The notes beneath the pieces were generated by a model. That model was not told the DNA's origin. It saw only the letters and a program-made list of their open reading frames with translations, and did not search any database. From the NCBI GenBank assembly GCA_947044405.1, contig CAMRHE010000018.1:3782001-3846000 (forward strand): a DNA stretch of 64,000 nucleotides, written 5' to 3'. The stretch comes from Leptodactylus fallax. Its lineage: Eukaryota; Chordata; Amphibia; Anura; Leptodactylidae. The position numbers and the translations under genes were made by a program. This document shows positions 37,191-49,201 of the stretch, piece after piece; positions within the stretch are counted from its first letter, which is position 1, and each line of letters opens with the position of its first letter.

Positions 37191-37680
37191 CAGTGATATG
37201 CAAAAGTTTTAAGCAGGCATGAGAAAAATACTGCAACATAAAAGTGTTAATAGTATATTAAAATAAATAAATGAACAAAAAGAGAATTGTGAACCATGTC
37301 AACGTTTTGTGTGACCACCAAGTGCCTTTAAAACAGCATCAATTCTTCTAGGTACCTCTGCATACAGGGTTTTGAAGGAACTCAACAGGGAGGTTGTTCT
37401 GGAGAACCAACTACAGATCTGGCTCCAATCTTTCTGTCTTTTCCTGTACTCCAGATAGACTCGATGTTGAGATCCGGGTTCTGGGCCATATCATCACTTC
37501 TAGGACTCCTCCTCCAAAAGGGTAGTCACACCAAATATTGATTTGATTTAGATTTCTTTTTTGTTCATTTACTTCATTTTGTTAATTGACAAAAAATAAA
37601 CTATTAACACTTCTACTTTCAAAAGCATTCTCAATTTGCTGCATTTTTCCATACTTGCCTAAAACTTTTGCATAGTACTG
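37191..37680. mobile_element. Internally deleted Tc1-like element (empty-site reference copy)
   Basis: Inverted ends CAGTGATATGCAAAAGTTTT and AAAACTTTTGCATAGTACTG, TA on the right (37681-37682). It retains GTGTGACCACCAAGTGCC and a stretch TAAACTATTAACACTTCTAC, which serves as the unoccupied version of the site hit at 58201 in the copy at 57475-59688. Confidence 0.85.
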
Positions 37681-37682
37681 TA

Positions 37683-38095
37683 TCTATTCTCTCACAAAGT
37701 ATAGTTCATGCAGTGTTACCTTATTTAGTAACTCCTTTCTACCTGAAGCCTTCTCTGAAGTTGGGTCATATGATCAAACTGAGCATTATCTCCTGTAGAG
37801 TTTTAGGTCAGAGTTAGAAGGGAGTCTTTCAGCAGTAACTTGGTTATAAACCCAATCACAGCACCTTGTAGAGGCTCATGTGCAGGAATTCCACTGTCAC
37901 ACCTCCGTGCCTGACACCACCCACTTGACATTAGAGAGGTTTTTTTTTAGGTTATCAAGCACCAAAACTAACTGCAAATCGGAAAAGGTGGGAGCTAGAG
38001 AAAAAATTCCAACTGTGCTGGGAATTAATGCAGCAGCTCCTATTATAGGATGAAAAGAACTGGAGTTGGTGAAAGGTCCTCTTTAGGCCCCTTGC
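37683..38095. other. Anonymous intronic sequence
   Basis: No exon or repeat structure recognised. Confidence 0.35.
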
Positions 38096-38331
38096 AAACG
38101 GCCGTGGGCTGGCCGCTGACTGAGATTGAACAGTATGGCCGGCACACAGATGTCATCAATGAATTGTAGCTGCAAAAGCACGGCCACAAAACCGGACAGG
38201 AATAGGACCTATCCTGAGTTTTGTGGCCCGGACTGTCGGCCCGCACACGGCACCGTGTAATATGTGCGTGGGCCGATAGAAATGAAACCAGGATAGCACA
38301 CTGAACTCACCCACGGCCGTCTGCAAGGGGC
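38096..38331. mobile_element. MITE with GGCCCCTTGCA termini
   Basis: Left GGCCCCTTGCAAACGGCCGT, right ACGGCCGTCTGCAAGGGGC, flanked by TTTA on both sides (38092-38095, 38332-38335). The superfamily is uncertain; Harbinger-type if the duplication is the inner TTA. Confidence 0.75.
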
Positions 38332-38650
38332 TTTAGGCTGCCCATGTGATGAAGTGCTGAGGAATCATGGGATTGATAGAAGGGCAATGAGAGAGGGAAA
38401 CATAAAAGCAAAGATGGTGTCTGATCAGGAATAAAATAAAATATGAGTACAAGGTACTGTGCAAAAATTTTAGGCAGGTGTGGAAAAATCCCACTAAGTA
38501 AAAAAAAAAAAAAATTTCAAAATTATAAACAAGTGTTAATAGTTTATTTTATTATTTATTTATTCTGTAACAGGACAACAATCCCAAACATACAGTCAAT
38601 GTCATTGTCTTCAGCATAAAGAACAACAAGAAGTCCTGGAAGTGATAATA

Positions 38651-39496
38651 TTTTTTTTGTGGACTGGTGCCACCAGAACCACCTGAAGATTAACGCGGGG
38701 AAGACCAAGGAGATGGTGGTGGACTTCTGTAAAGGCAGATGCCCTCCAAAACCAGTGGACATCCTGGGGACGGGCATCGAGATTGTGAACACCTATAAGT
38801 ACCTGGGTTTGCTCCTTAATAATAAGCTGGACTGGGCAGATCATATGGAGGCCCTGTACAGGAAGGGCCACAGCAGGCTCTACCTGCTTAGGAAGCTGAG
38901 AGCCTTTGGAATCCGGGGGGCACTTCTTAGGACTTTCTTCAACTCGGTAGTGGCATCCGCCATCTTCTTTGGAGTGGCCTGCTGGGGGAGCAGTATATCA
39001 ACCAGGGACAGAAATAAACTTGACAAGCTGATTAGAAGGGCCAGCTCTGTCCTGGGGAGCCCACTGGACCCTGTGCAGGTGGTGGGTGACAGAAGGATAC
39101 TGTGAGCTCCATGCGGGAGAATAACTCCCATCCCATGCATGAGACTGTGATTGCGCTGGGCAGTACTGTCAGTGACCGACTACTTCACCCTAAGTGTGAG
39201 AAGGAGCGCTATCGGAAGTCTTTCCTCCCCACCGCGGTTAGGCTGTACAACCAACACCGACCTAAGCGGAGATCATTACACACAGAGAACTGAAATATCT
39301 CTCTGCCTGTTAAATCCCCCCCCCCCTCTGCTACGTCCTATCTGTCTGTCTGCTATTAATGTAATGCCTCTCACCTTGGAACATTCCTGTACATGTTGTA
39401 TTTGTATCTGCTTATCTTATCTTTGCTGCTGTAACACACTGAATTTCCCCATTGTGGGACTATTAAAGGACTATTATTATATTATTATTATTATAT
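38651..39496 (+). pseudogene. L2/CR1-type LINE, 5'-truncated, inserted in a Tc1
   Basis: The RT C-terminus is well preserved: NHLKINAGKTKEMVVDF, VNTYKYLGLLLNNKLDWA, KLRAFGIRGALLRTFFNS and SAIFFGVACWGSSIS (38659-39105). After a frameshift near 39100 it continues HPMHETVIALGS and ERYRKSFLPTAVRLYNQHRP (to 39293). The 3' UTR ends in ATTATTATT (39466-39496). The segment after the tail resumes the Tc1 transposase. Likely Rex1/L2 group by motif; the exact clade needs a tree. Confidence 0.9.
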
Positions 39497-39644
39497 GCCT
39501 CCAAAGAGCCCTGATCTCATCATCATCAGATTTCATGAAGATACAGAAGGATTTAATCAAGCTTACACTCACAGTAAATACACTAGTAACACTAACTATG
39601 TGAAAGCATTCTTACTTTGCAGAATTTTTTCCATCCCTCCCTAA

Positions 39645-39863
39645 GGCTAAAGCCCCACGTTGCAGAAACGCAGCTTTTTTGTTGCAGATTTTGTTGCCAA
39701 AGCTAACAATGGTTATAAAAAGAATGGGAAATATATAGGAAGTTCTTATACTTCTATCTTCTGCTGCATCCACTCCTGGCTTTGACACAAAAAAAAAAAA
39801 ACAAAAAAAAAAACAAAATCTGCAACAAAAAAAGCTGCTTTTCCGCAACGTGGGTCCTCAGCC
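39645..39863. mobile_element. Harbinger-type MITE, GGCTAAGCCCCAC family, copy 3
   Basis: Starts GGCTAAAGCCCCACGTTGC, ends GCAACGTGGGTCCTCAGCC, flanked by TAA (39642-39644, 39864-39866). The insertion splits the Tc1 right end; 37191-37680 gives the empty version (TGCCTAAAACTTTTGC). Confidence 0.85.
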
Positions 39864-39906
39864 TAAAACTTTTGCACATGATTGTACATGAAAGAAGACT
39901 GGAAGA

Positions 39907-40204
39907 TTAAAAGGGAAACTGTCAGTTGGTTTTCTGACCCTACACTGGCCCCAGCATATGCAGGGACAAATAATGAACTTTCCTATGGTGACCCTGCATA
40001 TGACTAGATGAAGCTGCTTCTCCACTGCCGCCAACCCCCCTCCCCCTTCCTGATTACTAGTAAAGGTAAATTTTCATGTGCCATTGTAAGGTTTCAATAG
40101 CATATAACTTACTGTATATGCTTATTGGAGGGCCATCATAGGAAAGATGAATACATGCTAGTGCCAATTTAGGGTGGAAAAACTACCTGACAGGCTCAGT
40201 TTAA
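39907..40204. mobile_element. TTAA MITE, decayed
   Basis: TTAA at both ends; TTAAAAGGGAAACTGTCAG and CTGACAGGCTCAGTTTAA are imperfect inverses. Confidence 0.6.
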
Positions 40205-40266
40205 AGCCATTCAGGTGATGGCTTAAGGGATGGGGGAAAAAAAAAGTTTTTTCACGGCGGTGCTTC

Positions 40267-40623
40267 TTTAGAGGAATCTGTCATCAGGAAAGTCAAGATC
40301 AAACAAGTCACAGTGCATTGTAGTGCATAGATAGTCCTATAGATGCACCATTTACTTAAAGCCAGAGGATATCAGAGCTTCCATGAACTCCAAGTGCATG
40401 TGCGGGAATTCAACAAGTAGAGGTCATAACTATAGGAGATGGAGCCCTTGGACACTCTGACAAGCTAACATTGCACATGAGCTTATTCTAAAAACACATT
40501 TCTCAAGGTAATGGTGCATCAACTGGACTGTGCTCGGTATGATGGTGCTCAGTATAATGCCGCCTCTACAATGCATTGTAGCTAGTCTGATACTGGAGTT
40601 TCCTGGCGACAGACTTCCTTTAA
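40267..40623. mobile_element. TTAA MITE, GGAATCTGTCATCAGG family
   Basis: Ends AGAGGAATCTGTCATCAGGA and GGCGACAGACTTCCTTTAA, with inverted ACAGTGCATTGTAGTGC / ACAATGCATTGTAGC inside. The left TTAA is mutated. Confidence 0.65.
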
Positions 40624-40784
40624 AATAGAATGTAAATAGAACAAGATGCTAAAGGATGAAACACAAGGTCGTACCTTTATTCTACTTCTTTCATTTTGGA
40701 AATATTCTCCAATAACAATGTGTATCCGTTTTATCCCTCAAGTACATTTGAGTCGCTGGACTGAATCTGAATGACTAAGCATTT

Positions 40785-41259
40785 TTAAAGGGAATCTGTC
40801 AGGTCAATCTGGGACACTAAACCACCCACAGGTCCTTACAGACCTGGGGTTTAGATTCCCAAATCGCCCTGTTGTAATGCAATCCACAGGCGCATTAAAA
40901 ATAAAAAACCTTTATACTTACCTAGAGAAGGGTCCGATGAGCGCTGTTCGGCCGAGAACAGTCCGGCTTATTCATGAGCTTATTTGTTGGCACACCTCCC
41001 GTCGCCAGCGCTGATCTTCAGTGAAGCCGAAGATGGACACCCCGGCTTCACTGCGTAATTGTGGGACATGCGCACTGAAGCCGAGGTGTACTAATCTGGC
41101 TTCACTGAAGTACAGCGGCAGGGTGAATATAAAGTTTTTTTATTTTTAATGCGACCATGGATTGCGTTATAACAGGGTGATTTTGGACACTAAACCCCAG
41201 GTCCATGTTGACATGTGGGTGGTTTAGTGTCCCAAACTGCCCTGACAGATTCCCTTTAA
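40785..41259. mobile_element. TTAA MITE, palindromic, 475 bp
   Basis: TTAA at both ends; termini TTAAAGGGAATCTGTCAGG and CTGACAGATTCCCTTTAA, with inner inverted GGACACTAAACCACCCACA and inverse, and CTGAAGCCGA / TCGGCTTCA pieces. Confidence 0.88.
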
Positions 41260-43215
41260 GGGTATGATCACAAGTAGCAGATAAGATGCAATGGAATCTC
41301 GCGCAGAATATAAGTCTCGTGTGTACTTAGAATTTGTCAGCATTTACCCAGTGCAGAATAATGAAAGAATTACGAATAAAGTGGTGGGGACAATAGAACT
41401 GAATGCAGCTGGGCGCTTCCACGTGATAAAATAAAATATAAATCAGGATATATGATGTGACTGATCCTGATATATTTATGTACCACAGAACAGAAGCTAC
41501 AAATGATTCCTTCATTACAGCAATCTGACTCTGTAAGTGGAGGCCCCATGGTGTCTAACAAAATATAGATTTCCTGGATGCAAGGATCTAAAAATGCTTT
41601 CAGGATATATTAAAACAAACAACATGGGAAATAGAACAAGTGAATGCCGTGAAAATAAAGACATGCATGTATTTCTTGCACAAATATTTAACTTTTCATT
41701 TCTGAGACTGGTTCTTGTTTGACATCTATTATACCGTCTTCCATTCTGCATTTTCCCTGTTGGTACATGAATTACATTTGCAGGATTTTGAGGTTTTTGC
41801 TGTGCTTTAATAACCATCCTCTTGAGATGTTCGGATAAATAAACGCAATTTGTCTCCAAGCTTCATTTGTAGCTGTTGTATGATACAGACCCATTAACAT
41901 TCCCATACACGCTGCCTATCTGCAATAAGATGCTCTTGTGAATTTAATGGCTCACATTCACAGTGGGGAAATGCATAACATGCTGTAAATTGAATTAAAC
42001 AATATAATAATTAGTCCATAAGCTACAGGATCTACAGGCCTAGGGTGGGAATCCAGGCACCTGATGAACACTATGGGAAACAAAACACCTGCAAAACTTC
42101 ATCCTCGTACAAGTCAGTAGTGGCATAAAAGCTATAGACAAACTATCACGCATATATTGTCTAAAGATGGTACTTGAGTAGTAAGCTTAAAAAAGTCTAA
42201 GCAGGGGCAAGATGAAAAAATGTATCTGGCTGAAAGTGGAAAAATAGAGAGAACAACATCAAAAGCATGGCAGAAGCACAATACTGCTTGATGCATAACT
42301 GCACCATGTGAACAGTACTCCATAGATCCCTACTGTTTTATACAGAACATGTATCTATGAATCTGATTTGGTATTTATAGTAATACACCAGCTAAATGCT
42401 AAACAGAAGCACTACATTAACCTAGCTTATAGTAGGCTTCGTGGAACTTTTTTTTAATGGCACTAAAATTTTTTTGTCAGGTCCCGATAAACTGACGAGA
42501 AAATAAGAAGCTATAATGCTATAAAAGGATTGGAAGCCCTTAACAGGGACCTTCCTCTCACTGTGCCAGTTAGTCGAAAGTTAGGTAATTGTACTTGCTT
42601 TTATGTATGTAAACCCTTTTTATATGTACAGAACCTTGGAATTAAAGGGGTTGTCCAGGAGAGCAAAATTAAGACACCGTATCTTAGAGCATGAGAAGTT
42701 CAGACTGATATATAGTTTTGTGGGCAAAGTTCCAATAACACATGCCATTTATTCATTTAAACCTCTGCTCTTTATGTGCCTTGGAGTCGTGTGTGGTCCT
42801 AAGTGACTGACCGCTATCTCTGTATGCATACTGAAAAGGCTATCAATCACTGAGTAGGGCTACCCAATGGAAAGAAACCCGAAATAATAAAATACACAAT
42901 AGTTAGAATCTTCTCCCACTTATATGTATATCAGTCTGCTCAGCTCCTCCTGCTCTATAAAATGTTTTTCATTGTGACATTTACCGTTTAAGTCTCTATG
43001 ATTAAAACATACTTGTGCCACATGTAAATATTCCTTTAGTAATTGTATTGTTCTTAGAAAGACAACACGTAGCTGTGCAATTTTGTTGTTTTCATATTTG
43101 ACATAATAGTAGCATATTATATACAAATAAAACCTCAGTATAAAACACATCATTATCAAACTGCAAGGAGTCCAAAGCCCATTATATCCTAGGAAAATAA
43201 CTTTATATACTATAC
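41260..43215. other. Anonymous intronic sequence
   Basis: One lone TTAA-MITE terminus (TTAAAGGGGTTGTCCAGG, about 42643). No exon or other repeat recognised. Confidence 0.4.
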
Positions 43216-43298
43216 CTCTGTTTTTAATGACAGTCCACTGTTAAAGAATATAGCAGAAACGGCAATATATGTTATTGTAATTTCTGGCTTCAGTGGTC
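43216..43298 (-). CDS. SLC10A7: SLC10A7 coding exon 2
   Basis: An 83-bp exon preceded by a CTTTCAG acceptor and followed by a GTATA donor. With the single base from exon 1 it completes a Gly codon and then reads [18 protein letters not shown], followed by NSGLSLKTE, ending in phase 0. It supplies the second membrane segment ([11 protein letters not shown]) and the conserved NSGLSLKTE loop of the family. Flanking sequence is anonymous intron. No lesion is seen, consistent with an active gene. Confidence 0.93.
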
Positions 43299-44016
43299 CT
43301 GAAAGAAAAGAACAAACATACATTAACACAAATGTTAACAATTTATAGGCCATAACATTATTGTGGGGGAGGGTGTTTCAAGGCTTATACAATTGATGAA
43401 CTATCTGATCTTTGATTGACAACCTATCCAAGTTATTTTCTGATCATCCATCTTAATATAGGACATGTGTAATGTAACTGTGCATCCAGCTTTCCTATTG
43501 GCTGCTTGAAGACAATTTGCTTTCAAGCAGGCAATGGGAAAAGCAGATATACTCACCTTGCAAATGAAGCCTAATAGTGATGAGGTAGAGGCTGCTGGCC
43601 AGGATGCTGGAGAGGTGGGGACTGTGGGGAAGGAACACATTGCTCAAGGAGAGCAGAAGACTCACTGCACAACACGGCAGTCACCGAGTACTGACCTCGC
43701 AAACTTCACTACTCAAGATACAGGAAGTGAGGAGGAGAGATGTGATGAAGAGACCTGAGTACAACACAATAGGTGAACAGCAGACCCTCATCCCACAGAA
43801 TAGGGGCTGATGATCAGCCAACATCAGATTGACTATTCTACCTAGAACATCAGGACCGATTTAAAGGGGCAAAGGCCCTTAAAATGTTTTTGCCAAATGC
43901 TTTCAATTGATAGACAGATAGCTACTTTGAGTAATCCTGAAAAAGAATTTATAAAAGCTACAGCAACTCCATAAACATATGCAACATTAACAAAAATAGA
44001 CCAACAAAAGAAATTT

Positions 44017-44056
<40 letters not shown>

Positions 44057-44076
44057 ATAAAAACAGTAACACATTA
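43299..44076. other. Intron 1 start region as read toward exon 2
   Basis: An (AT)n tract at 44023-44051; the rest is unrecognised. Confidence 0.4.
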
Positions 44077-44240
44077 ATAATGATAACATTTTATATATAT
44101 AGCGCCAACATATTCCACAGCACTCTTCATATCAGAGGGTTAATATATAGTTAAAATGAGACATTACAAACTAATAAATTAACCATCAGCTTACACAACA
44201 GAAGTGAGGGCCCTGATCGTAAGAGCTTACAGTCTATGAA
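44077..44240 (-). mobile_element. LINE 3' tail, inverted
   Basis: The minus strand reads GTAAGCTCTTACGATCAGGG and ends GTGCTGTGGAATATGTTGGC, then a T/A-rich tail. Same 3' UTR as 10317-10490. Strongly 5'-truncated. Confidence 0.8.
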
Positions 44241-44990
44241 AACACTCTAACAACTATAAGCACACCTCACCAGAATGTACCACGTAATAAAACGGCTATG
44301 CTGTCTGTTTATCTGATCAAATAGAAGTCACTTCAATGGTATAACCTACCGATTGTTTTTCTATTGTCATTTTAGCTGTGGTTTAGGCATCTGTAGCCAA
44401 ATAAACTATGTAGCTAAATGTATTCACATAGCCACACACATACATATATACTATTCATATGTGTTCACTCATTTGTGGACTTAGTCCTACTTTTGTAGTA
44501 ATAAGAGGCCATCCATTACATTAGGAAAAAGACCATAAAACTATTAGTGAGGATGAAAACTGGTTTTGGGTGACCTAGCTTACTTGTAAGTACTCTAAAA
44601 TATCCCTAAGGAACTCACTGTGGTTAAGCTGAGGGCTATGAGCAGGTCAGTCAAGTTCTTCCACCACCATGTTTGTTTGTTTGCATGGCAGCAATGTAAA
44701 GTTCTACATCTTCAACATCTACAGAGATTACACCGCTGTGGGCTTGATCTTATCCATATGTTACTGTCCTTATAGCTGAAATTACAAAACTTACTGTAAT
44801 GATTAGAAAGATGTTCACTTAGTTTTGTCCATATACAGTAGCTTATAGTGAACCAGTTGTTTCAGAATAAGCTGCCAAGTATGTGCCCATAAGGAGTGGC
44901 ACGTTTGACAATTTTAGGACTTGTATATGACACTTGTATGCTCTATTATTATCAGTTTTCCCTGAGAAAGTGAGCAAAGACTAGCCACTA
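44241..44990. other. Anonymous intronic sequence
   Basis: No exon or repeat structure recognised. Confidence 0.35.
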
Positions 44991-45352
44991 CAGGTGCATC
45001 TCAATAAATTAGAATATCTTTGAAACGTTCATTCATTTCAGTAATACAATTCATAATTAGCGTCTTCAAGGATTGTGTGTCCTACTGAACCAGACTGAGG
45101 GACCATTTAAAGGCTTAGGAAACCTTGGCAGGTAACACACTGAATTTACAATACTGAACTTTTTTACAATATTCTAATTTTCTTAGATTTGGGTTTTCAT
45201 TACCTGTAATCCATAATCAACATTTACAGAAATAAAACACTTGAAATAGAACACTGTGTGTAAAGAATCTAGAAAATATAGGAGGTCACTTTTTTAATTA
45301 AATTACTGAAATAAACGTTTCGAAGATATTCTAATTTATTGAGATGCACCTG
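44991..45352. mobile_element. 362-bp mariner-type MITE
   Basis: The ends CAGGTGCATCTCAATAAATT and AATTTATTGAGATGCACCTG are inverted and bounded by TA (44989-44990, 45353-45354). No transposase; an internally deleted mariner/Tc1 derivative. The inverted repeat continues through AGAATATCTT. Confidence 0.95.
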
Positions 45353-45787
45353 TAGAATGTCTCCTACACACTGCACACAGAGATTAGGTGATCCTGCTCT
45401 CCTAACTCCATCTCAACACAAAGAGGAGCAGCATCAATCAGCATGGAGGACACTGCAAAGTAGCGCTGACCAATGCAGCCACGTCAAAATGTGTGTCTTC
45501 TTCTAGCGGACCACAGACCATGGGCAGCATGTACGCATCCACCCCCCCTCATGGATTGTAGATATGTGAGTGGATGCTTTATCAGTATTATATAACTGTA
45601 CAATCTCCACCATACACGATTTAGGCCGGTCTACATCCTGCTATAAAATACTGCTTCACCTGACATCAGGTAAAATGCTGCCTCGGATCACATGACTCGC
45701 GGCTTGTGATGTCAGCAGAACCTTGGATCCATCATCGTCGATTCCCAGGGCCAGGTAAGTAAATTACTACTCCCTGTACAACCCTAA
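45353..45787. other. Anonymous intronic sequence
   Basis: No recognised feature. Confidence 0.35.
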
Positions 45788-46060
45788 GGCAGCACTGTGG
45801 CTCAGAAGTTAGCACTGCAGCCTTGCAGCGCTGGAGTCCTGGGTTTGAATCCTGCCAAGGACAACATCTGCAAGGAGTTTGTATGTTCTCCCTGTGTTTG
45901 CGTGGGTTTCCTCCGGGTACTCCGGTTTCCTCCCACACTCCAAAGACATAGTGATAGGGAATGTAGATTGTGAGCCCTATATGGGACAGTGACTGTCAAT
46001 GTCTGTAAAGCGCTGTGGAATATGATGGCGCTATATAAGTAATATATAAAAATAAATATA
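45788..46060 (+). mobile_element. tRNA-derived SINE with LINE-type tail
   Basis: A tRNA-like head with an A box (GTGGCTCAGAAGTTAGCAC) and B box (GGGTTTGAATCC at 45841-45852). A conserved body follows (AAGGAGTTTGTATGTTCTCC, TTTCCTCCGGGTACTCCGG), then a 3' end GCGCTGTGGAATATGATGGC and GCTATATAAGT, and an A/T-rich tail. This is a vertebrate V-SINE-like family. Its tail matches the LINE 3' end at 10436-10466, as expected if that LINE's machinery moves it. Confidence 0.92.
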
Positions 46061-46889
46061 TATATATATATATATTTAAAGACTGTCAGGGGTACGATGC
46101 CCACATGAGCGATACTGACTCTTCAGTACTCACCAAGCACAGCTGTATACATTTGTACAGCAGCTGTGCTTGGCATCACAGATCAGCCAATTCACTTGAA
46201 TGGGACTGAGTTCTGATCAGGCCATGTGATGGATGAACATGACGTCACATGGTCTGTGAAGCAGAAGTGGTGCTCAGAGAACACTGCTGCTGCCAAACAG
46301 CGGATCCTTTCATTTGTAACAATCTATGCATCTAATTAATTATGCAATAGTAAAAATTCATGAAAAATAGTTATTTTATTTTCAAGCTGGAGCCCTGGTT
46401 TTGCCTGCATTTGTCTGACCCTTACCTCTTCCTAACTGACTTGGAATAGACAGACCAATTTCTCAAGCTTCTATAATATGGCTTCAGCACCAGACTCATC
46501 TGTGTCTCACCTTTAAGAAATGGCAGACATTCTTTCAGCCATTGTTCTACTTTATTAGCATCAGCAAAGTTTTGTATAATGAGTGCTACCACCTCCAGCT
46601 GATATTTACTTCTTTTAACATATTCTTAAAGCTCCATACATTATTTATGGACACTGTCAATCATTTCCTGGATGGCTGCCTGGACTGTCTAGTTCAGCTG
46701 GCACAATTCTGCTCCAGTTCTTACCCATGTCACCAGAACATACTGATGAGAAAGTTCCTGCTTTCAGACTTCTTGCTAGATGAGAATTTATCAAAAATCA
46801 GTCACCCAGTTATGAAGAAGTCAGAGCTGGATTTAAAGAAGGAAGTTTGGCTTATCAATTCCACATCCCCGATAGCTTCAGCAGCATTC
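46061..46889. other. Anonymous intronic sequence
   Basis: A short (TA)n tract at about 46058-46075. The open frame at 46542-46997 has no recognisable domain and runs into a MITE. Confidence 0.4.
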
Positions 46890-47372
46890 TTAAAGGGAAC
46901 CTCTCACCTGGTTTATGCTGCCCCGAGTAGACAAACCCTGATTCCAGGGAATGGCCATACTTTGTTTTTTCCCTCCTGTTTAATAGTAAAATGCTGAAGG
47001 CAAATTGATGCTAGAAGCCATTTCATTATTTTCTATAGCATCATTTCTGGCACTTTCCACATCAGTTTAGACACCAGATGTCTTCCTGCGCCCAACAGAA
47101 GAAGACATTGCCTAGTTACGTCCAGCTAAACACGCAGCATTGGTGCACAAAAATGTCTTCAGTGGAGTTCGGCTCAGGTATAAATTGAAGGCTTCTCTCA
47201 CCCACCTGCTATACACAGTATAGGGAGAAAGCTGTCAATCAGCAGCAGAAGGATGAAAGATCTGCTGCTCATAAATACAGGGACTCCCACTGCATCTAAA
47301 AGACAGTACTTCAATGAAAACTTCTGAATGAAAAGTCAGTGACCCAGCACTGGAATCAGGGTCTCTGTGAGT
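46890..47372. mobile_element. TTAA MITE, GGGAACCTCTCACC family
   Basis: Left end TTAAAGGGAACCTCTCACC; the inner ACCCTGATTCCAGGG is inverted at CACTGGAATCAGGGT (about 47348-47362). The right TTAA is not preserved. Confidence 0.6.
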
Positions 47373-49201
47373 ACTTGACACCGTCTGATTCTGGTTAACT
47401 TGAAGCTGTTAACGTATTAACAGTGCAAACTAATAGAGTAACTCTCTGACAACATTATTCCGGAATGCTGCCTTGTGCACTTTTACAGCACGATACAATT
47501 CACAGACACATCTCTGATGAATAAATTCATGTTTCTCATTTAAATAAAAAGAATACTATGAAAACTGAAGGTATTTCTTGGCTATTTGTTGTCGGATTAT
47601 GGACAGGTATAGAGCCCACAGCAATGTGCGGCATGACATCTCCACTGCAGTTTAACACAACAATTTGAATATTTGTCAACATATTTTCTGAGTTGTATTG
47701 ATATGTTTCAGGCAGAAAAAATTATCCCCACTGCTGAAATAAAACTGGAAGACCTCACAATGCAGGTCAGAGAGTCCTTAAGTGACAGCTAAGATTATTT
47801 TCTGGATCTAGTCATGTCATAGCTCACTGGGGAAACTTAGTCACCGGCACACAGCAGCAGTGAAAGACTCTATCTGCATTTTATTCTCACTTATATAGTT
47901 ACCACTATGTGATGTGAAAGGATGAAAAAGAACAGCCGGCCATCCACAAGGCAGATCAAAGCGCAAGCCTGTCTATGCAAGCTGGAAATGTCTGTAGGTT
48001 AAGAGTTTATGGCACAGATAAAAAGATTCACTTTGTGCATTCAGTTGTCATCAGACGTTACTATAGCTCTGGCTTTTTTCCTTAGAGAAGAAAATGCTAA
48101 AGCTCTTTGACCATCCACTTTGGAAAATTCTTTTTGTTAAAAGGGTTGCAAAACGCTCAATGATCAAGCTATAATCTGGAAGCAAGTGTTTCATTTTCCT
48201 GCAGCTCCACCTCAGGGGAAACAAAGCATTACAGGATGACCGCTGGAATCAACAGACCTGAACACAGAATGTACAGCTGACCCAATTCTTTTGGAATAAA
48301 ATGATTCTGCATGTAATACAGAGGGGAAGAAAACTGCAGAAACAAAAATTTTAAATGTTACAACAATTTCTGTGCCTTTTCAAGTGTATTGTTGGGTTAC
48401 TTGGTTCAGTACACAATACTTCATATTTACTTTGCAAACTGGACTCCTGGTAGCTAACCAGCTGCAGCAACATGGATGCTCCAATACTCCACATACTGCG
48501 CTAAAAATCTACATAGCAAATTTTCTTGCAGTGTGTTTTTCAACACACATCATAATAATGGAGGGGGGTTCACTGTTGCTGAAAATAGAGGGATACCTGC
48601 TGTAACTACCAAAGAAATACCTCTATACCCAATTTCAGACATTTTTTGCTGTGGTGACACCTAGACAAACTCGCTGCCAATTTTCAGTCTGTGCGAATCG
48701 TCCTGTGCCATAAAACTGGAGTGAGTTATAGCAAATATCTACAATGGCACGTATTTCAATTCTGGCGCACAGGACTTCGTAAAATACGTCAAAATGATTA
48801 AGAAGCTGAAGTTTCCTGAAGTTTTGCCACATCTCCAGCCAAGGTAGAAACGGATTAATACTGGAGCATGAAGCACCAGAGTCAGTACAGAAAGCCACTC
48901 TGTCAAGCCTTTCTGGTAAATGCATGCTGTCTTGCATTACATGGCAACCATGAATCATCCATGTTATATATTCCTTTAAGGCCCAGAGATCAGTTGCACA
49001 GAGAATGCAATTCAAATACAATCTCCTAAACTATACAAAGCCTTCCAGGTACTTCCTCACATATTTCTGGACTGGACAGGTACCTACGTCACCTCATATC
49101 ATTACCCTAACCAGGAAACACTCGCTTTCCCATCGCCTTGAATAGTGCTTAGTACACACATAGTACTGTGCGCTGCACTGCTATATTACTTTTGCTTGTC
49201 A
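47373..49201. other. Anonymous intronic sequence with one unexplained open frame
   Basis: A 128-codon minus-strand open frame lies at 48635-49021, but no splice-consistent exon or known domain was recognised. Otherwise no feature. Confidence 0.35.

Larger units (their letters stand above)
38450..39884 (+). mobile_element. Tc1-like element split by a LINE and a MITE
   Basis: The left end CAAGGTACTGTGCAAAAATT follows TA; the right end CCTAAAACTTTTGCACAT reaches TA at 39885-39886. Transposase remnants QDNNPKHTV (about 38571) and PPKSPDLIIIR (about 39497) lie either side of the LINE at 38651-39496. The right end is cut by a MITE at 39645-39863. Confidence 0.82.

Noticed and set aside
45788..45860. 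A functional tRNA gene
   Set aside because: A and B boxes are present, but the sequence continues as a SINE body and lacks a full cloverleaf.
46542..46997. 151-codon open frame considered as an exon
   Set aside because: No known domain, no convincing splice context, wrong strand for SLC10A7, and its end is in a TTAA MITE.
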